From a virus: DNA of 28,360 bases. The stretch covers positions 1-28,360 of IMG/VR virus record IMGVR_UViG_3300025940_000020; one strand, 5' to 3'. Below are positions 1-7,248 of this stretch, one piece after another (positions within the stretch are counted from its first letter, which is position 1; each line of letters starts with the position of its first letter). The translations under genes and the position numbers were made by a program. The notes beneath the pieces were generated by a model. The model was not told the origin of the DNA. It ran no database searches and saw only the letters and a list, made by a program, of their open reading frames with translations.

Positions 1-5
1 ACGAG

Positions 6-2003
6 ATGTGGGACGGCGAGGCTGCAACGAATCGGGTGTTCGAGTGGGCCACGAAGGAAGATGGGTCCCTCGATCAGGAGAAGCTCCGTCAGGCGTTCTT
101 CTTCATCGACACTGAGATGGATCTCAACACCCGACAGGCGTACAAACTCCCGTACACCGACGTGAGCGACGGCGGTTTGCACATCGTCCCCCGTGGGATG
201 TCCGCCGTGTCGGGGGGTCACGGTCTCGAGAAGATGCTGGGCGCATCTAAGGCCGAGAAGGAAGCCATCAAGCGGAAGATCTGCTCGATCTACAAGAGGA
301 TCGTTCAGAAGTACGACGATTGGCCCGACTGCCCGTACAGCCCCGACGGCACCCGCCCCGAGCGCCGTGAACGCCGCAACGACAAGGATGTGGACAGCGT
401 GGATTTCAAGGACTACTCGCCCGAGCAGCGGGACAAGATGGCGAAGAACGGTGAGGCGCTGCCTGACGGGTCCTTCCCGATCCACGACTGCGCTGACCTG
501 AAGAACGCGATCTCCGCGTTCGGCCGCGCCTCGGACAAGCCGAAGGCGAAGGCGCACATCAAGAAGCGGGCGAAGGCCCTCTCCTGCGACATCGACCTTC
601 CGGAGGACTGGAGCCTGGAAGAGGATGACCTGGGGAAGAAGACCGCAGGCATCATCGGCACCGGCACCCTCTCCAAGTCCGAGGACCCTCGCACTCAGGC
701 GCTGGTGGCCCGCGTCCAGGAACTTCTTCGCGAGGGTGCAGTGGCAGTGTCCATCAAGCACGACCTCCACCCCGAGGTCGCCGAGAGGTTGGCCGCGCTG
801 GAGCCGGGGCCGGACGATGACGACGAGACCGCGATGAAGAAGATGGAGGAGGCGAACGAGATCTTCTTGAACGCCGACATCCGTCCGCGTCACGTCGCCA
901 TCGTCGACACGGCTGCATTTTCCAACGCTCGCCTCGCTCTGGACGATGACGGCTACGGCGTGTCCGGCCCGGTGACGTTCGAGGGGATCTACACCGGAGA
1001 CGTCCGCACGCTGAAGTACGGGTCCCTCCAGTGGGACAACGAACTGCTCCCGATCCCGATCATCTGGGACCCGGAGAACAACGACCACGACGGCGTGGTG
1101 GTCGGCTCCATCAGCGACCTCGAGCGTGTCGACGGCATGGAGACTGCCGTCCGACCCGAGGCGCTCACCGGGGAGGACGTCGAGGCTGTCACTGCTGCCG
1201 CTGGCTCCGCCGCCCTCCCCGCTGGGTACTTCGCCGACTTCAAGCCGACGAAGATGGTGCCGCTCACCGTGGGCGACGAGGACTCCAACGGCCTCCGTCG
1301 CGTGTACGGCATCGCCGCACCGAAGGGCGTGTGTCACCGGAGTGACATGGGCGCGTGCTTCCAGTACCCCGGCGACGTGGACCGTCAGCACAAGGGCTTC
1401 CACACGGGGCAGGAACTCACCCTGTCCGATGGATCCCGCATCCGGGTGGGCGCGCTCACCATCGGCGGGAAGCACGTCGACGCCAACCTCGCCCGGCAGG
1501 GCGTGGACTTCCGTGAGGTGAACCGGCACCGCGACGACGCGAACACCATCTTCGCGATGGTCCGTGCGTGGGATACCCCCTTCGGTCTCGCGGTCAGCGG
1601 TGTCGTCATGCCCAGCGTGGATCAGGACACTCTGTTCCGTGCCGCCGCGTCCAGCCCGAGTGTGGAACTGTGGCCTGCCGGTCGTGGCCGCACGCTGGTC
1701 GGCATCCACCTTGTCCCCACTCCCGCGTGGCCCGTCGCGGCCAGCGCGGGCGGCGACTCCCTGACCGTGACCCAGCAGGAGCACATCCACGTCATCAACC
1801 CGGAGGGCGGCTTCTGCGAAGAGTGCGGCGAAGGCTTCGAGAATCCCTTCCCGCCGAAGAAGCCGGAGGGCGAGCCGGAGGAGAAGGCGCCGAGTCTGGA
1901 CGAGGTCATGGCGAGCCTGAAGCGGATCGAGAAGGCCGTTGCGCTGATGGCCGAAGAGATCATGACCGACGTCCCACTTCCAGAAGATTCTCCCAAGGAG
2001 TAG
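6..2003 (+). CDS. Capsid maturation (prohead) protease, multidomain, possibly 5'-partial
   Basis: Putative phage head protease that would trim the capsid protein and scaffold during head maturation. The first ATG in the window is at 6, but the frame is open to the left edge, so the true start may lie outside. Residues 1-105 resemble the N-terminal domain often found in phage prohead proteases (KLPYTDV, then VPRGMSAV). Residues about 133-202 match DUF6582 (KNGEALPDGSFPI, AKAHIKKRAKAL, LPEDW). A protease-like stretch follows (VAVSIKHDL, then HVAIVDTAAFSNARL). The C-terminal half (residues about 320-590) matches the actinophage capsid maturation protease family (RVYGIAAPKGVCH, RVGALTIGGKH, FGLAVSGVVMP, LVGIHLVPTPAWPVAA). 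The tail of the protein has a CxxC pair near residue 606 and an acidic, coiled-coil-like end. Lying directly before the capsid gene fits this role. Catalytic residues were not assigned. Confidence 0.8.
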   Translation: MWDGEAATNRVFEWATKEDGSLDQEKLRQAFFFIDTEMDLNTRQAYKLPYTDVSDGGLHIVPRGMSAVSGGHGLEKMLGASKAEKEAIKRKICSIYKRIVQKYDDWPDCPYSPDGTRPERRERRNDKDVDSVDFKDYSPEQRDKMAKNGEALPDGSFPIHDCADLKNAISAFGRASDKPKAKAHIKKRAKALSCDIDLPEDWSLEEDDLGKKTAGIIGTGTLSKSEDPRTQALVARVQELLREGAVAVSIKHDLHPEVAERLAALEPGPDDDDETAMKKMEEANEIFLNADIRPRHVAIVDTAAFSNARLALDDDGYGVSGPVTFEGIYTGDVRTLKYGSLQWDNELLPIPIIWDPENNDHDGVVVGSISDLERVDGMETAVRPEALTGEDVEAVTAAAGSAALPAGYFADFKPTKMVPLTVGDEDSNGLRRVYGIAAPKGVCHRSDMGACFQYPGDVDRQHKGFHTGQELTLSDGSRIRVGALTIGGKHVDANLARQGVDFREVNRHRDDANTIFAMVRAWDTPFGLAVSGVVMPSVDQDTLFRAAASSPSVELWPAGRGRTLVGIHLVPTPAWPVAASAGGDSLTVTQQEHIHVINPEGGFCEECGEGFENPFPPKKPEGEPEEKAPSLDEVMASLKRIEKAVALMAEEIMTDVPLPEDSPKE

Positions 2004-2011
2004 CGCAATAC

Positions 2012-2079
2012 CCGATAGGGGGCTACCCTTCGGGCAATCGGCTCTGTGTAGAGCCTCATAGCGGTGGCACCGCGTCCCT
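2012..2079 (+). promoter_or_regulatory. Structured leader of capsid gene with T-box-like hairpin
   Basis: The 105-base gap before the capsid gene holds nested inverted repeats. CCGAT at 2012-2016 pairs with ATCGG at 2037-2041. GGCTCT-GTGT-AGAGCC at 2040-2055 is a perfect 6-bp hairpin. GCGGT-GGC-ACCGC at 2061-2073 is a perfect 5-bp hairpin. GGTGGCACCGCG followed directly by TCCCT (2063-2079) matches the core of the T-box antiterminator signature (GGUGGNACCGCG then GUCCCU). However, the usual long stem I and the spacer hairpin are absent. There is no T-run, so it is not a classical terminator. It may be a T-box-like or other regulatory or processing element for capsid expression; the function is unproven. 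Confidence 0.4.
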
Positions 2080-2108
2080 GTTCACACCAGACGCGAAAGA
2101 AGTCCACC

Positions 2109-3740
2109 ATGGATCTCCAGCAGGCTCTCAGCATCCTGGGTCGGGTTGGCGCGGGAGAGACTCTCTCGCTGTCAGAGCTGACACAGGCACGCGACGTCAT
2201 CGCTCGCCAACTCCACTCCCTCCGAGGAGCGGCCTCCCCCGACCTCGACGCACTGACCACCCTCCGCGAGTCCTACTTCGCCGCCGACGCCGCCGTCAAG
2301 GCCGTCGCCGAGCAGGAGCAGGCCGCGGCGAACGACGTGGACGCCGCGCTGTCCGACATCCCCAACCCGGACGAGGAGGCAGCCGAGAAGGACCCCGAGG
2401 ACGACGAGGACGAAGACCCGGAGAAGGACCCCAAGGAGGACGAGGAGGACGACGAGAAGTCCCTCTCCTCCAAGCCGAAGAAGGGCAAGATGCTCTCCGT
2501 CCAGGAGGCAGTCGCCCGGCTCGGCCTCAGCGGCACCCCCGGCATCCAGGTCAACGAGCGGCCCGCGGACCTCTCCATCACCAAGACCAGCGTGATCCTG
2601 AACGGCGACCGGGTCGCGGACCCCACGATGTTCATGCTGGCCGAGGCCTTCCGTGACTCCTCGGGTCGCAGCCTCAAGACCGGCAAGGAGCGGGTCGCCC
2701 GCTTCGAGACCTCGTTCGCCGAGGACCGCACGCTGACCGGCAAGATCAACGCCGACACCCGGCTGCTCGACTCGTTCGTCAGCCCGGAGGCCGTGGTCGC
2801 GTCGGGTGGCTGCTGCTCCCTCCCGCAGCCGATCTACACGAACCCGGTGCAGGGCAGCACGGCTCGCCCCATCCGGGACGCCCTGCCGACGCTGGGCGCG
2901 ACGCGAGGCAAGTTCACGTTCTTCAACGCCATCTGCCTCCCGGTGGACGGCTTCGGCGTGTGGACCTGTGAGGACGACGAGCTCGTCGACGAGGCGGACC
3001 CGGACACCTGGAAGGTGTGCGCCGAGGTCGACTGTGACGACACCGATGAGGTTGGCGTCGACGCGGTCTACTCCTGTGTCGTCGTCGGGAACTACCAGAC
3101 CCGGTTCGCCCCCGAGCAGTGGCAGGGCTACCTCGCCGCTCTGGCGATCCAGAACGCCCGGCGCGGTGAGGTCCTGCTCTTCGAGAAGATGCGTGACGCG
3201 GTCCTGTCGACCTACACGGTCCCGGCCCTCGGCTCCGTCTTCGCCAACGTGGTGAACGGTGTCGGCACCGCCGCCGCCGCGCTCCGCTCAGACCAGCGCC
3301 TCGGCGACATCCAGTTGGACTACTTCGTGGGCGAGTCGCTGCTCACGGCGGTCCGGCTCGACCTGATCAACCGTCGGGTCTTCTCCTCGGCGGTCGACGA
3401 CCCCAACATCGCGGCGAGCCTGCTCTCCACGGCGTTCTCCAACGAGGGCATCAACGTCCACTACTCGCAGGACCTGGACCCCGTGTCCTTCGGCTCCGGC
3501 GGCGACGACCCGGAGTTCCCGCTCACCCTCGGCTCGGTGCTGGCCCCCAACGGGTTCTTCACCTTCCTCGACGGTGGCACGCTGGACCTCGGCACCGAGA
3601 TCCGGGACCACAACCTCAACCGGCAGAACAAGGTCGCAGCGTTCGCCGAGTCCTACGAGGGTATCCTGGCCCGTGGGTGCAACGCCCTCGGCCTGGACAT
3701 CCCGGTCGAGATCTGCGACAACGTCGCCTGCCCGTCCTGA
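2109..3740 (+). CDS. Major capsid protein (HK97-type, with N-terminal delta domain)
   Basis: Main shell protein of the head, 543 residues. ATG 2109 is chosen over the upstream in-frame start at 2064 because that start lies in the structured leader, whereas GAAAGAAG stands just before 2109. Residues about 1-80 are helical and coiled-coil-like. Residues about 87-127 are extremely acidic with interspersed Lys, then a lysine patch (KPKKGK). This is the typical internal scaffold (delta domain), usually cut off by the prohead protease encoded just upstream. Residues about 200-543 form the shell domain, with segments typical of actinophage capsids (DRTLTGKINADTRLLDSFVSPEAV, AIQNARRGEVLLFEKM, FAESYEGILARGCNALGLDIPVEIC). 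The shell domain is unusually rich in cysteine (GGCC, WTCEDD, CAEVDCDD, YSC, DNVAC). Confidence 0.9.
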   Translation: MDLQQALSILGRVGAGETLSLSELTQARDVIARQLHSLRGAASPDLDALTTLRESYFAADAAVKAVAEQEQAAANDVDAALSDIPNPDEEAAEKDPEDDEDEDPEKDPKEDEEDDEKSLSSKPKKGKMLSVQEAVARLGLSGTPGIQVNERPADLSITKTSVILNGDRVADPTMFMLAEAFRDSSGRSLKTGKERVARFETSFAEDRTLTGKINADTRLLDSFVSPEAVVASGGCCSLPQPIYTNPVQGSTARPIRDALPTLGATRGKFTFFNAICLPVDGFGVWTCEDDELVDEADPDTWKVCAEVDCDDTDEVGVDAVYSCVVVGNYQTRFAPEQWQGYLAALAIQNARRGEVLLFEKMRDAVLSTYTVPALGSVFANVVNGVGTAAAALRSDQRLGDIQLDYFVGESLLTAVRLDLINRRVFSSAVDDPNIAASLLSTAFSNEGINVHYSQDLDPVSFGSGGDDPEFPLTLGSVLAPNGFFTFLDGGTLDLGTEIRDHNLNRQNKVAAFAESYEGILARGCNALGLDIPVEICDNVACPS

Positions 3741-3774
3741 TCGCCGGCTCGAGAACTAGGAAGGGGAGGCCCTG

Positions 3775-4533
3775 ATGTCTCAAGGTCTCATGGAGGGCGT
3801 GGAGGTCGAGGTTGACACCCGATCCGGTGGCATCCTCGACTCCGCGCTCCCTGCCCCGCAGGGCTGGAGGCAGGGCCTCTCCATCCCGTTCTACGGATGC
3901 GGCGAGCCGGTGCTCGTGGACCGGTGCGTCGCCGCTGATGACACCGCTCCTCTGAACAAGCCTGCCGTCGGGGAGTTCCTGCCGTTCGGCATCACCCAGA
4001 GCGCGGCGTGCAGCAGCCTGTCCAGGCTCGACCAGAAGAAGCACGCGACGGGGCGGCTCGACTCGACGACCGAATGGGCCGTCGCCCGTCAACTGGCAAC
4101 GGACGGTCTCGGCCTCGGCACTCCGTCCTTTGAGGACGGGACCAGCCTTGGCACCGTGGCTGACGGGAACTTCGCTCTGGCTGTGGGAACACTGGAGCAG
4201 GGCGCGGCGGACGCTGGCTTCGGCACTCAGTGGTGGCTCCACGCTCCGGTCAAGGCGGCGGCGTTCCTAGCCGAAGCCCAACTCCTGTGCGAGAAGTACT
4301 CCCCGACCGGCGCTCCGTGGGTCATCAGCGTCGGCTATCCGGTACAGAACGACACCACCATCCGGCTCTGGGCCACTGGCTCAGTGTGGGCGGGGGTGGA
4401 CGAGGCATTCGTCCTCAACGACCTGGACCGTCGTAGCAACACGGACGAAGCCTTCGCCAATCGCAGCGCCATCGTTGCGTTCGATCCCTGTATCAATCTC
4501 TACATCGATGTCACTGTTCCGGCCAGCCCCTGA
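3775..4533 (+). CDS. Putative virion structural protein after capsid gene
   Basis: 252-residue protein with a strong ribosome binding site (GGAAGGGGAGG) before ATG 3775, 34 bases after the capsid gene. It has no signal peptide or membrane segment. Its composition (Gly/Ala/Thr rich, few charged runs) and motifs such as APWVISVGYPV, RLWATGSVWAG and NDLDRRSNTDEAFANRSAIVAFDPC look like a folded structural protein. Proteins of this look occur beside capsid genes in actinophages. It could be a capsid decoration or minor capsid protein, or a head-tail joining component. The role is inferred from position only, and the family was not recognised with certainty. Confidence 0.55.
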   Translation: MSQGLMEGVEVEVDTRSGGILDSALPAPQGWRQGLSIPFYGCGEPVLVDRCVAADDTAPLNKPAVGEFLPFGITQSAACSSLSRLDQKKHATGRLDSTTEWAVARQLATDGLGLGTPSFEDGTSLGTVADGNFALAVGTLEQGAADAGFGTQWWLHAPVKAAAFLAEAQLLCEKYSPTGAPWVISVGYPVQNDTTIRLWATGSVWAGVDEAFVLNDLDRRSNTDEAFANRSAIVAFDPCINLYIDVTVPASP

Positions 4534-4553
4534 AATCGGAAGCGAGAAACGCA

Positions 4554-5234
4554 ATGGGAAACTGCACAACGCCCGATCTGGGGCGCATCAAGAAGGTCGG
4601 ACTCTTCCTGGCCGACGAATGCCTCACTCCGCTCTACGGAGCCGACATGGGGTACCTCGACGACTGTCCCGCAGCCTTCGAGACCAGCGACAACGTGGAC
4701 GACGGCGAGGAGTTCACTCGCCGCTGCGCTGACGGCTCGATCAAGCGGTACATCCCGGGCGTGAAGAGCCTCCAGTCCATCGAGGTGAACGTCGACCTCC
4801 ACTGGCTCGACCCCGAGTGGATCTCGAACGCGGGCGGTGCCACGGCGATCGAGCACAACAGCGAGGTCATCGGCTGGGCGGACGGCAAGGCCGATCGCTT
4901 CAACGTGGTTGTGATCGTGTGGCAGGAGATCCTCGGCGAGTGCGGTGGCGGTGCCACTGGCGACTTCGTCCGGATCTACCCTGTCAAGGGCGCGACGGTC
5001 TCCGAGGAGGGCACGCCGGGCAGCGAGGACAACTACGTCCGCATCACCGGCTCGACCTCCGACAGCCACAACATCGGCTTCGGTCCGATCCCACTGGCGC
5101 TGGACACCACGACCGGCGACACCGAGTGGTTGTCTGACGAACTGGCGGACGCCACCCACCGCTTCCGGTTCGTCGGGGGTATCGCCCCTGACGGTTGCGG
5201 CGCGATGGCCACGACTGACCCCGGCTCGGCGTGA
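4554..5234 (+). CDS. Probable major tail protein
   Basis: 226-residue protein that probably forms the stacked rings of the tail tube. It resembles actinophage major tail proteins in plan: an early 'GEEFTRRCADGSIKRY' segment, then 'SLQSIEVNVDLHWLDPEWIS', then 'NVVVIVWQEILGECGGGATGDFVRIYPVKGATVSE', ending in a predicted beta-rich 'DNYVRITGSTSDSHNIGFGPIPL' block. The coding start at 4554 lies 20 bases after the previous stop. Its place is unusual: tail tube genes normally follow the connector genes, but here it precedes the adaptor. A capsid-associated protein with a tail-tube-like fold is the main alternative. Confidence 0.6.
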   Translation: MGNCTTPDLGRIKKVGLFLADECLTPLYGADMGYLDDCPAAFETSDNVDDGEEFTRRCADGSIKRYIPGVKSLQSIEVNVDLHWLDPEWISNAGGATAIEHNSEVIGWADGKADRFNVVVIVWQEILGECGGGATGDFVRIYPVKGATVSEEGTPGSEDNYVRITGSTSDSHNIGFGPIPLALDTTTGDTEWLSDELADATHRFRFVGGIAPDGCGAMATTDPGSA

Positions 5235-5246
5235 CGGGCGGGCACG

Positions 5247-5969
5247 ATGGCTCTCCTCAGCGAGACCTCGTGTCCGTGGCCAATCGACGTAGACAGTTGC
5301 GGGCTGGCTGACCTCGATCCGCAGACCCCGGTCTTCCTCTCCTCTGTCGCGACAGCCTCGTCCATCATGACGAGGCTGTCGGCGTACACGATCGGAACGT
5401 GCGAGGTCGAGATCCGTCCACTGAACCAGTGCCCCGAGTGCCGCTCGTGGTGCTGCGGGGGTGGCGACTCCATCCCCCTCAAGGGGCCGTTCAACATCTC
5501 CGTCTGGGATGTCGCCGGCGTCCGGCTCGGCCCAGACGCGTATCCGGTCTCCTCATGGCGATACGACCGCCCCTCGTCGATGCTGTACCGAGTGCCCCCA
5601 GATGTCTGGCCGCGCAAGGACGAGAAGTGGTCAGACGCCGGCGAGGGCGAGGCGTTCGTGGTGGACGCCGAGATCGGTACCCCGCCGGACGCATGGGCGC
5701 TGGACGTGGCTGCTCGGCTGGTCAAGGAACTCTACCTGTCCTGCACGGGCGCGAAGTGCCGTCTGCCGTCCAACGTCACCAACGTGACCAGTCAGGGCAT
5801 CACGGTGCGGCTCCGGGACCAGGAGATCAACACCTTCATACCGGAACTTGGAGCGTGGGTGGCCTCCGTCAACCCTCACAATGCCCGCCTGCCGGGTGCC
5901 GTGTTCAGCCCCGACCTCGCTGCGGCCCGTAGGGGCGCTCTGAGCGGCTCGGGGTGCCGTTGTGGCTAA
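5247..5969 (+). CDS. Head-to-tail adaptor
   Basis: 240-residue protein matching the actinophage head-to-tail adaptor plan. It begins with tryptophan- and cysteine-containing segments (CPWPID, AYTIGTCEVEIRPLNQCPECRSWCCGGG). Next comes a central 'IPLKGPFNISVWDVAGVRLGPDAYPVSSWRYDRPSSMLYR' stretch, which corresponds to the family's 'LP-PV--V--V--DG--L----Y-V' region. A helix (WALDVAARLVKELYLSCTGAKCRLP) follows. The adaptor docks under the portal and continues the DNA channel into the tail. The gene starts 12 bases after the preceding stop. The cysteines (CPEC, CC, CRCG at the end) may form disulfides or bind metal. Confidence 0.7.
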   Translation: MALLSETSCPWPIDVDSCGLADLDPQTPVFLSSVATASSIMTRLSAYTIGTCEVEIRPLNQCPECRSWCCGGGDSIPLKGPFNISVWDVAGVRLGPDAYPVSSWRYDRPSSMLYRVPPDVWPRKDEKWSDAGEGEAFVVDAEIGTPPDAWALDVAARLVKELYLSCTGAKCRLPSNVTNVTSQGITVRLRDQEINTFIPELGAWVASVNPHNARLPGAVFSPDLAAARRGALSGSGCRCG

Positions 5970-5996
5970 GTACCCCACGCGGCACGCCGTTGAGAC

Positions 5997-6025
5997 CTCA
6001 GAGGGCGCTCAGAGGCTCTCAGGGG
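5997..6025 (+). repeat. Short CTCAGAGG direct repeats before tail-terminator gene
   Basis: The 62-base gap between the adaptor stop and ATG 6032 contains CTCAGAGGG, CTCAGAGG and CTCTCAGGGG in tandem. The 15-base piece at 6008-6022 (CTCAGAGGCTCTCAG) differs by one base from 22946-22960 (CTCAGAGGCCCTCAG) in the terminator behind the endolysin. The last copy also supplies the AGGGG that can serve as ribosome binding site for the next gene. It may be a short dispersed phage repeat; the function is not known. Confidence 0.5.
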
Positions 6026-6031
6026 CTCGTT

Positions 6032-6553
6032 ATGCCTAGCGGCCTTGCCGCCACGGCGGACATCCTGCTGAACGCCGTGGCGGATGCGCTCAGCGATGAC
6101 CTGCGTCCAGTCTGCAAGGCGTACCAGACCCACGGCATTCCGGTCATCTTCATGTGCTGTGAGTGCGAGGACGACGAGGAAGCCAACGGCGAGGTCAGCA
6201 TCCATTTCCGTCGTCTCTTCGACGCGAACCCGTCCGGGCTTGACGAGGTGCGTCGCATCCGCCCGTGCCACGGCGGGACGACAGCCGCTCAGTTCCGGAT
6301 CGTGCTGGCCCGGTGCCGCCCGATCATCGACGAGAAGGGTGAGATCCCGCCGCCCGAGACCCTGACCGAGCACACCCAAGACCAACTCCGTGACGTGGAG
6401 TTGCTCTGGCAGAGCATCGCCTGCTGTGGGATGGACGTTCGGATCGACGACGTCTCTGCTGACCTCAGCGATCCCGGCAACTGCTCCGTAACGTTCATGG
6501 ATGTAACGGTGCAGGTGTACGTCCCCGCGCTATCGAGTCCTGGCTCCTCATGA
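6032..6553 (+). CDS. Tail terminator-like / head-tail joining protein
   Basis: 173-residue protein. ATG 6032 is preferred because AGGGG lies 7 bases before it; an in-frame ATG at 5954 would overlap the adaptor gene. The sequence follows a family common in actinophages between adaptor and tail genes: an N-terminal helix (ADILLNAVADAL), a proline/tyrosine segment, a Cys pair (FMCCECED), 'RRIRPCHGGTTAAQFRIVLARCRPI', then 'PPPETLTEHTQDQLRDVELLWQSIACCGM' and a C-terminal beta strand pair. Such proteins are usually annotated as tail terminator or head-to-tail connector. They cap the tail tube at its head-proximal end. The precise choice between these is not secure. Confidence 0.55.
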   Translation: MPSGLAATADILLNAVADALSDDLRPVCKAYQTHGIPVIFMCCECEDDEEANGEVSIHFRRLFDANPSGLDEVRRIRPCHGGTTAAQFRIVLARCRPIIDEKGEIPPPETLTEHTQDQLRDVELLWQSIACCGMDVRIDDVSADLSDPGNCSVTFMDVTVQVYVPALSSPGSS

Positions 6554-6570
6554 TTGCTACGCTGCGGTCA

Positions 6571-6615
6571 CCGTGGGCCGGGGGTTCTCCTGGCATCGTT
6601 CTCTTCGGCCCACGG
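6571..6615 (+). other. Perfect 10-bp stem-loop upstream of tail chaperone
   Basis: CCGTGGGCCG at 6571-6580 and CGGCCCACGG at 6606-6615 are perfect inverted repeats around a 25-base loop, in the 90-base gap between two tail genes. No T-run follows, so it is not a typical intrinsic terminator. It ends 28 bases before the ATG of the tail assembly chaperone and leaves the AAGGAG binding site free. It could attenuate transcription, mark an RNA processing site or stabilise the downstream message. Confidence 0.55.
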
Positions 6616-6643
6616 CCTGTCGCTAGGACAAAGGAGAACAGCG

Positions 6644-7027
6644 ATGACTGAAGAAGTACGCCGTGACGTAGTCAAGTTGGGCCTAGACTTCCGGGCCATC
6701 CCGGTCGATCTGGGTGACGGCATCGAGTGGGAGTTCAACTCCGACCCGTCGGCTGAGCAGTGGTCCATGCTTGTGGATGCGCTGAAGCAGTTCACGAAGT
6801 TCGAAGAGGACGACTTTGGGGGCGACGCCTTCAAGTCCGCTCTCGCCGGCTTCACGAAGGCGATGGCTGACATGCTGGTCAAGGCCGAGCAGCGGACGGA
6901 GTGGGTCGAGAAAGGCTACGGGCTCGGCCCCCAGCAGGCGATCTCGGAGGCACTCATGGGGATCTGGACGGGGTTCCCTACGAAGCAGCAGTCGCCGTCT
7001 GGGAAGGGATTGAAGCCAACTGGATAA
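6644..7027 (+). CDS. Tail assembly chaperone, short form (gpG-like)
   Basis: 127-residue protein. ATG 6644 is chosen for the AAGGAG at 6631-6636; the frame is open further upstream but contains the stem-loop region. It is predicted mostly helical (EEVRRDVVKLGLDFRAIPVDLGDG, then AEQWSMLVDALKQFTKF). Position just before the tape measure region, size, and an overlapping downstream frame identify it as the G-like tail chaperone. That protein coats the tape measure during tail assembly and is not part of the finished virion. The last about 18 residues after the slip region differ from the frameshifted product. Confidence 0.8.
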   Translation: MTEEVRRDVVKLGLDFRAIPVDLGDGIEWEFNSDPSAEQWSMLVDALKQFTKFEEDDFGGDAFKSALAGFTKAMADMLVKAEQRTEWVEKGYGLGPQQAISEALMGIWTGFPTKQQSPSGKGLKPTG

Positions 7028-7233
7028 CCCTCGTCACATCATGGAACCTCCAGGGTGTGCGATGGAAGGAGTTCTCGTTTGCGGAGATGCTGTGGACGGT
7101 TCACCTGTCCACCATCGAACAGTTGAAAGAGGACAAGCCGCAGCAAGTCCGCATGTACCTCACCCAGACCAAGGACTACACTGCTCTCCGTGAGTGGGAC
7201 AAGTCCCAACTGAAGGATTCCAGAGACAAGTAG
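6644..7233 (+). CDS. Tail assembly chaperone, -1 frameshift fusion (gpG-T-like)
   Basis: A second frame, -1 relative to the short chaperone, is open from 6871 to the stop at 7233. It encodes 'YEAAVAVWEGIEANWITLVTSWNLQGVRWKEFSFAEMLWTVHLS', which resembles the T-like half of actinophage chaperones and has no good start of its own. A -1 ribosomal slip would join the two halves (about 6644-6973 then 6973-7233), giving a protein near 196 residues. The most likely slip region is GGGGTTCCC at 6970-6978, although it is not a canonical X-XXY-YYZ heptamer. The fusion recruits the major tail protein in lambda-like systems. The existence of the extension is well supported; the exact slip point is not. 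Confidence 0.75.
6970..6978 (+). promoter_or_regulatory. Candidate -1 frameshift site
   Basis: GGGGTTCCC is the best run of repeated bases within the overlap of the two chaperone frames. In the first frame it reads ACG GGG TTC CCT. After a -1 slip it reads GGG GTT CCC TAC. The P-site GGG re-pairs perfectly, but the A-site Phe codon does not, so this is a weak site by the lambda-type rule. Other C- or G-runs in the overlap (for example around 6926-6932) fit no better. Confidence 0.4.
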
Positions 7234-7248
7234 GCGGGAGGCGGGCTC

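Noticed and set aside
2040-2055. Possible intrinsic terminator after the protease gene
   Set aside because: The 6-bp stem is short and no T-run follows; kept only as part of the structured leader.
1568-2656. 362-residue plus-strand frame across the protease end and capsid start
   Set aside because: Arg/Gly-rich out-of-frame reading that crosses the structured leader and two genuine genes.
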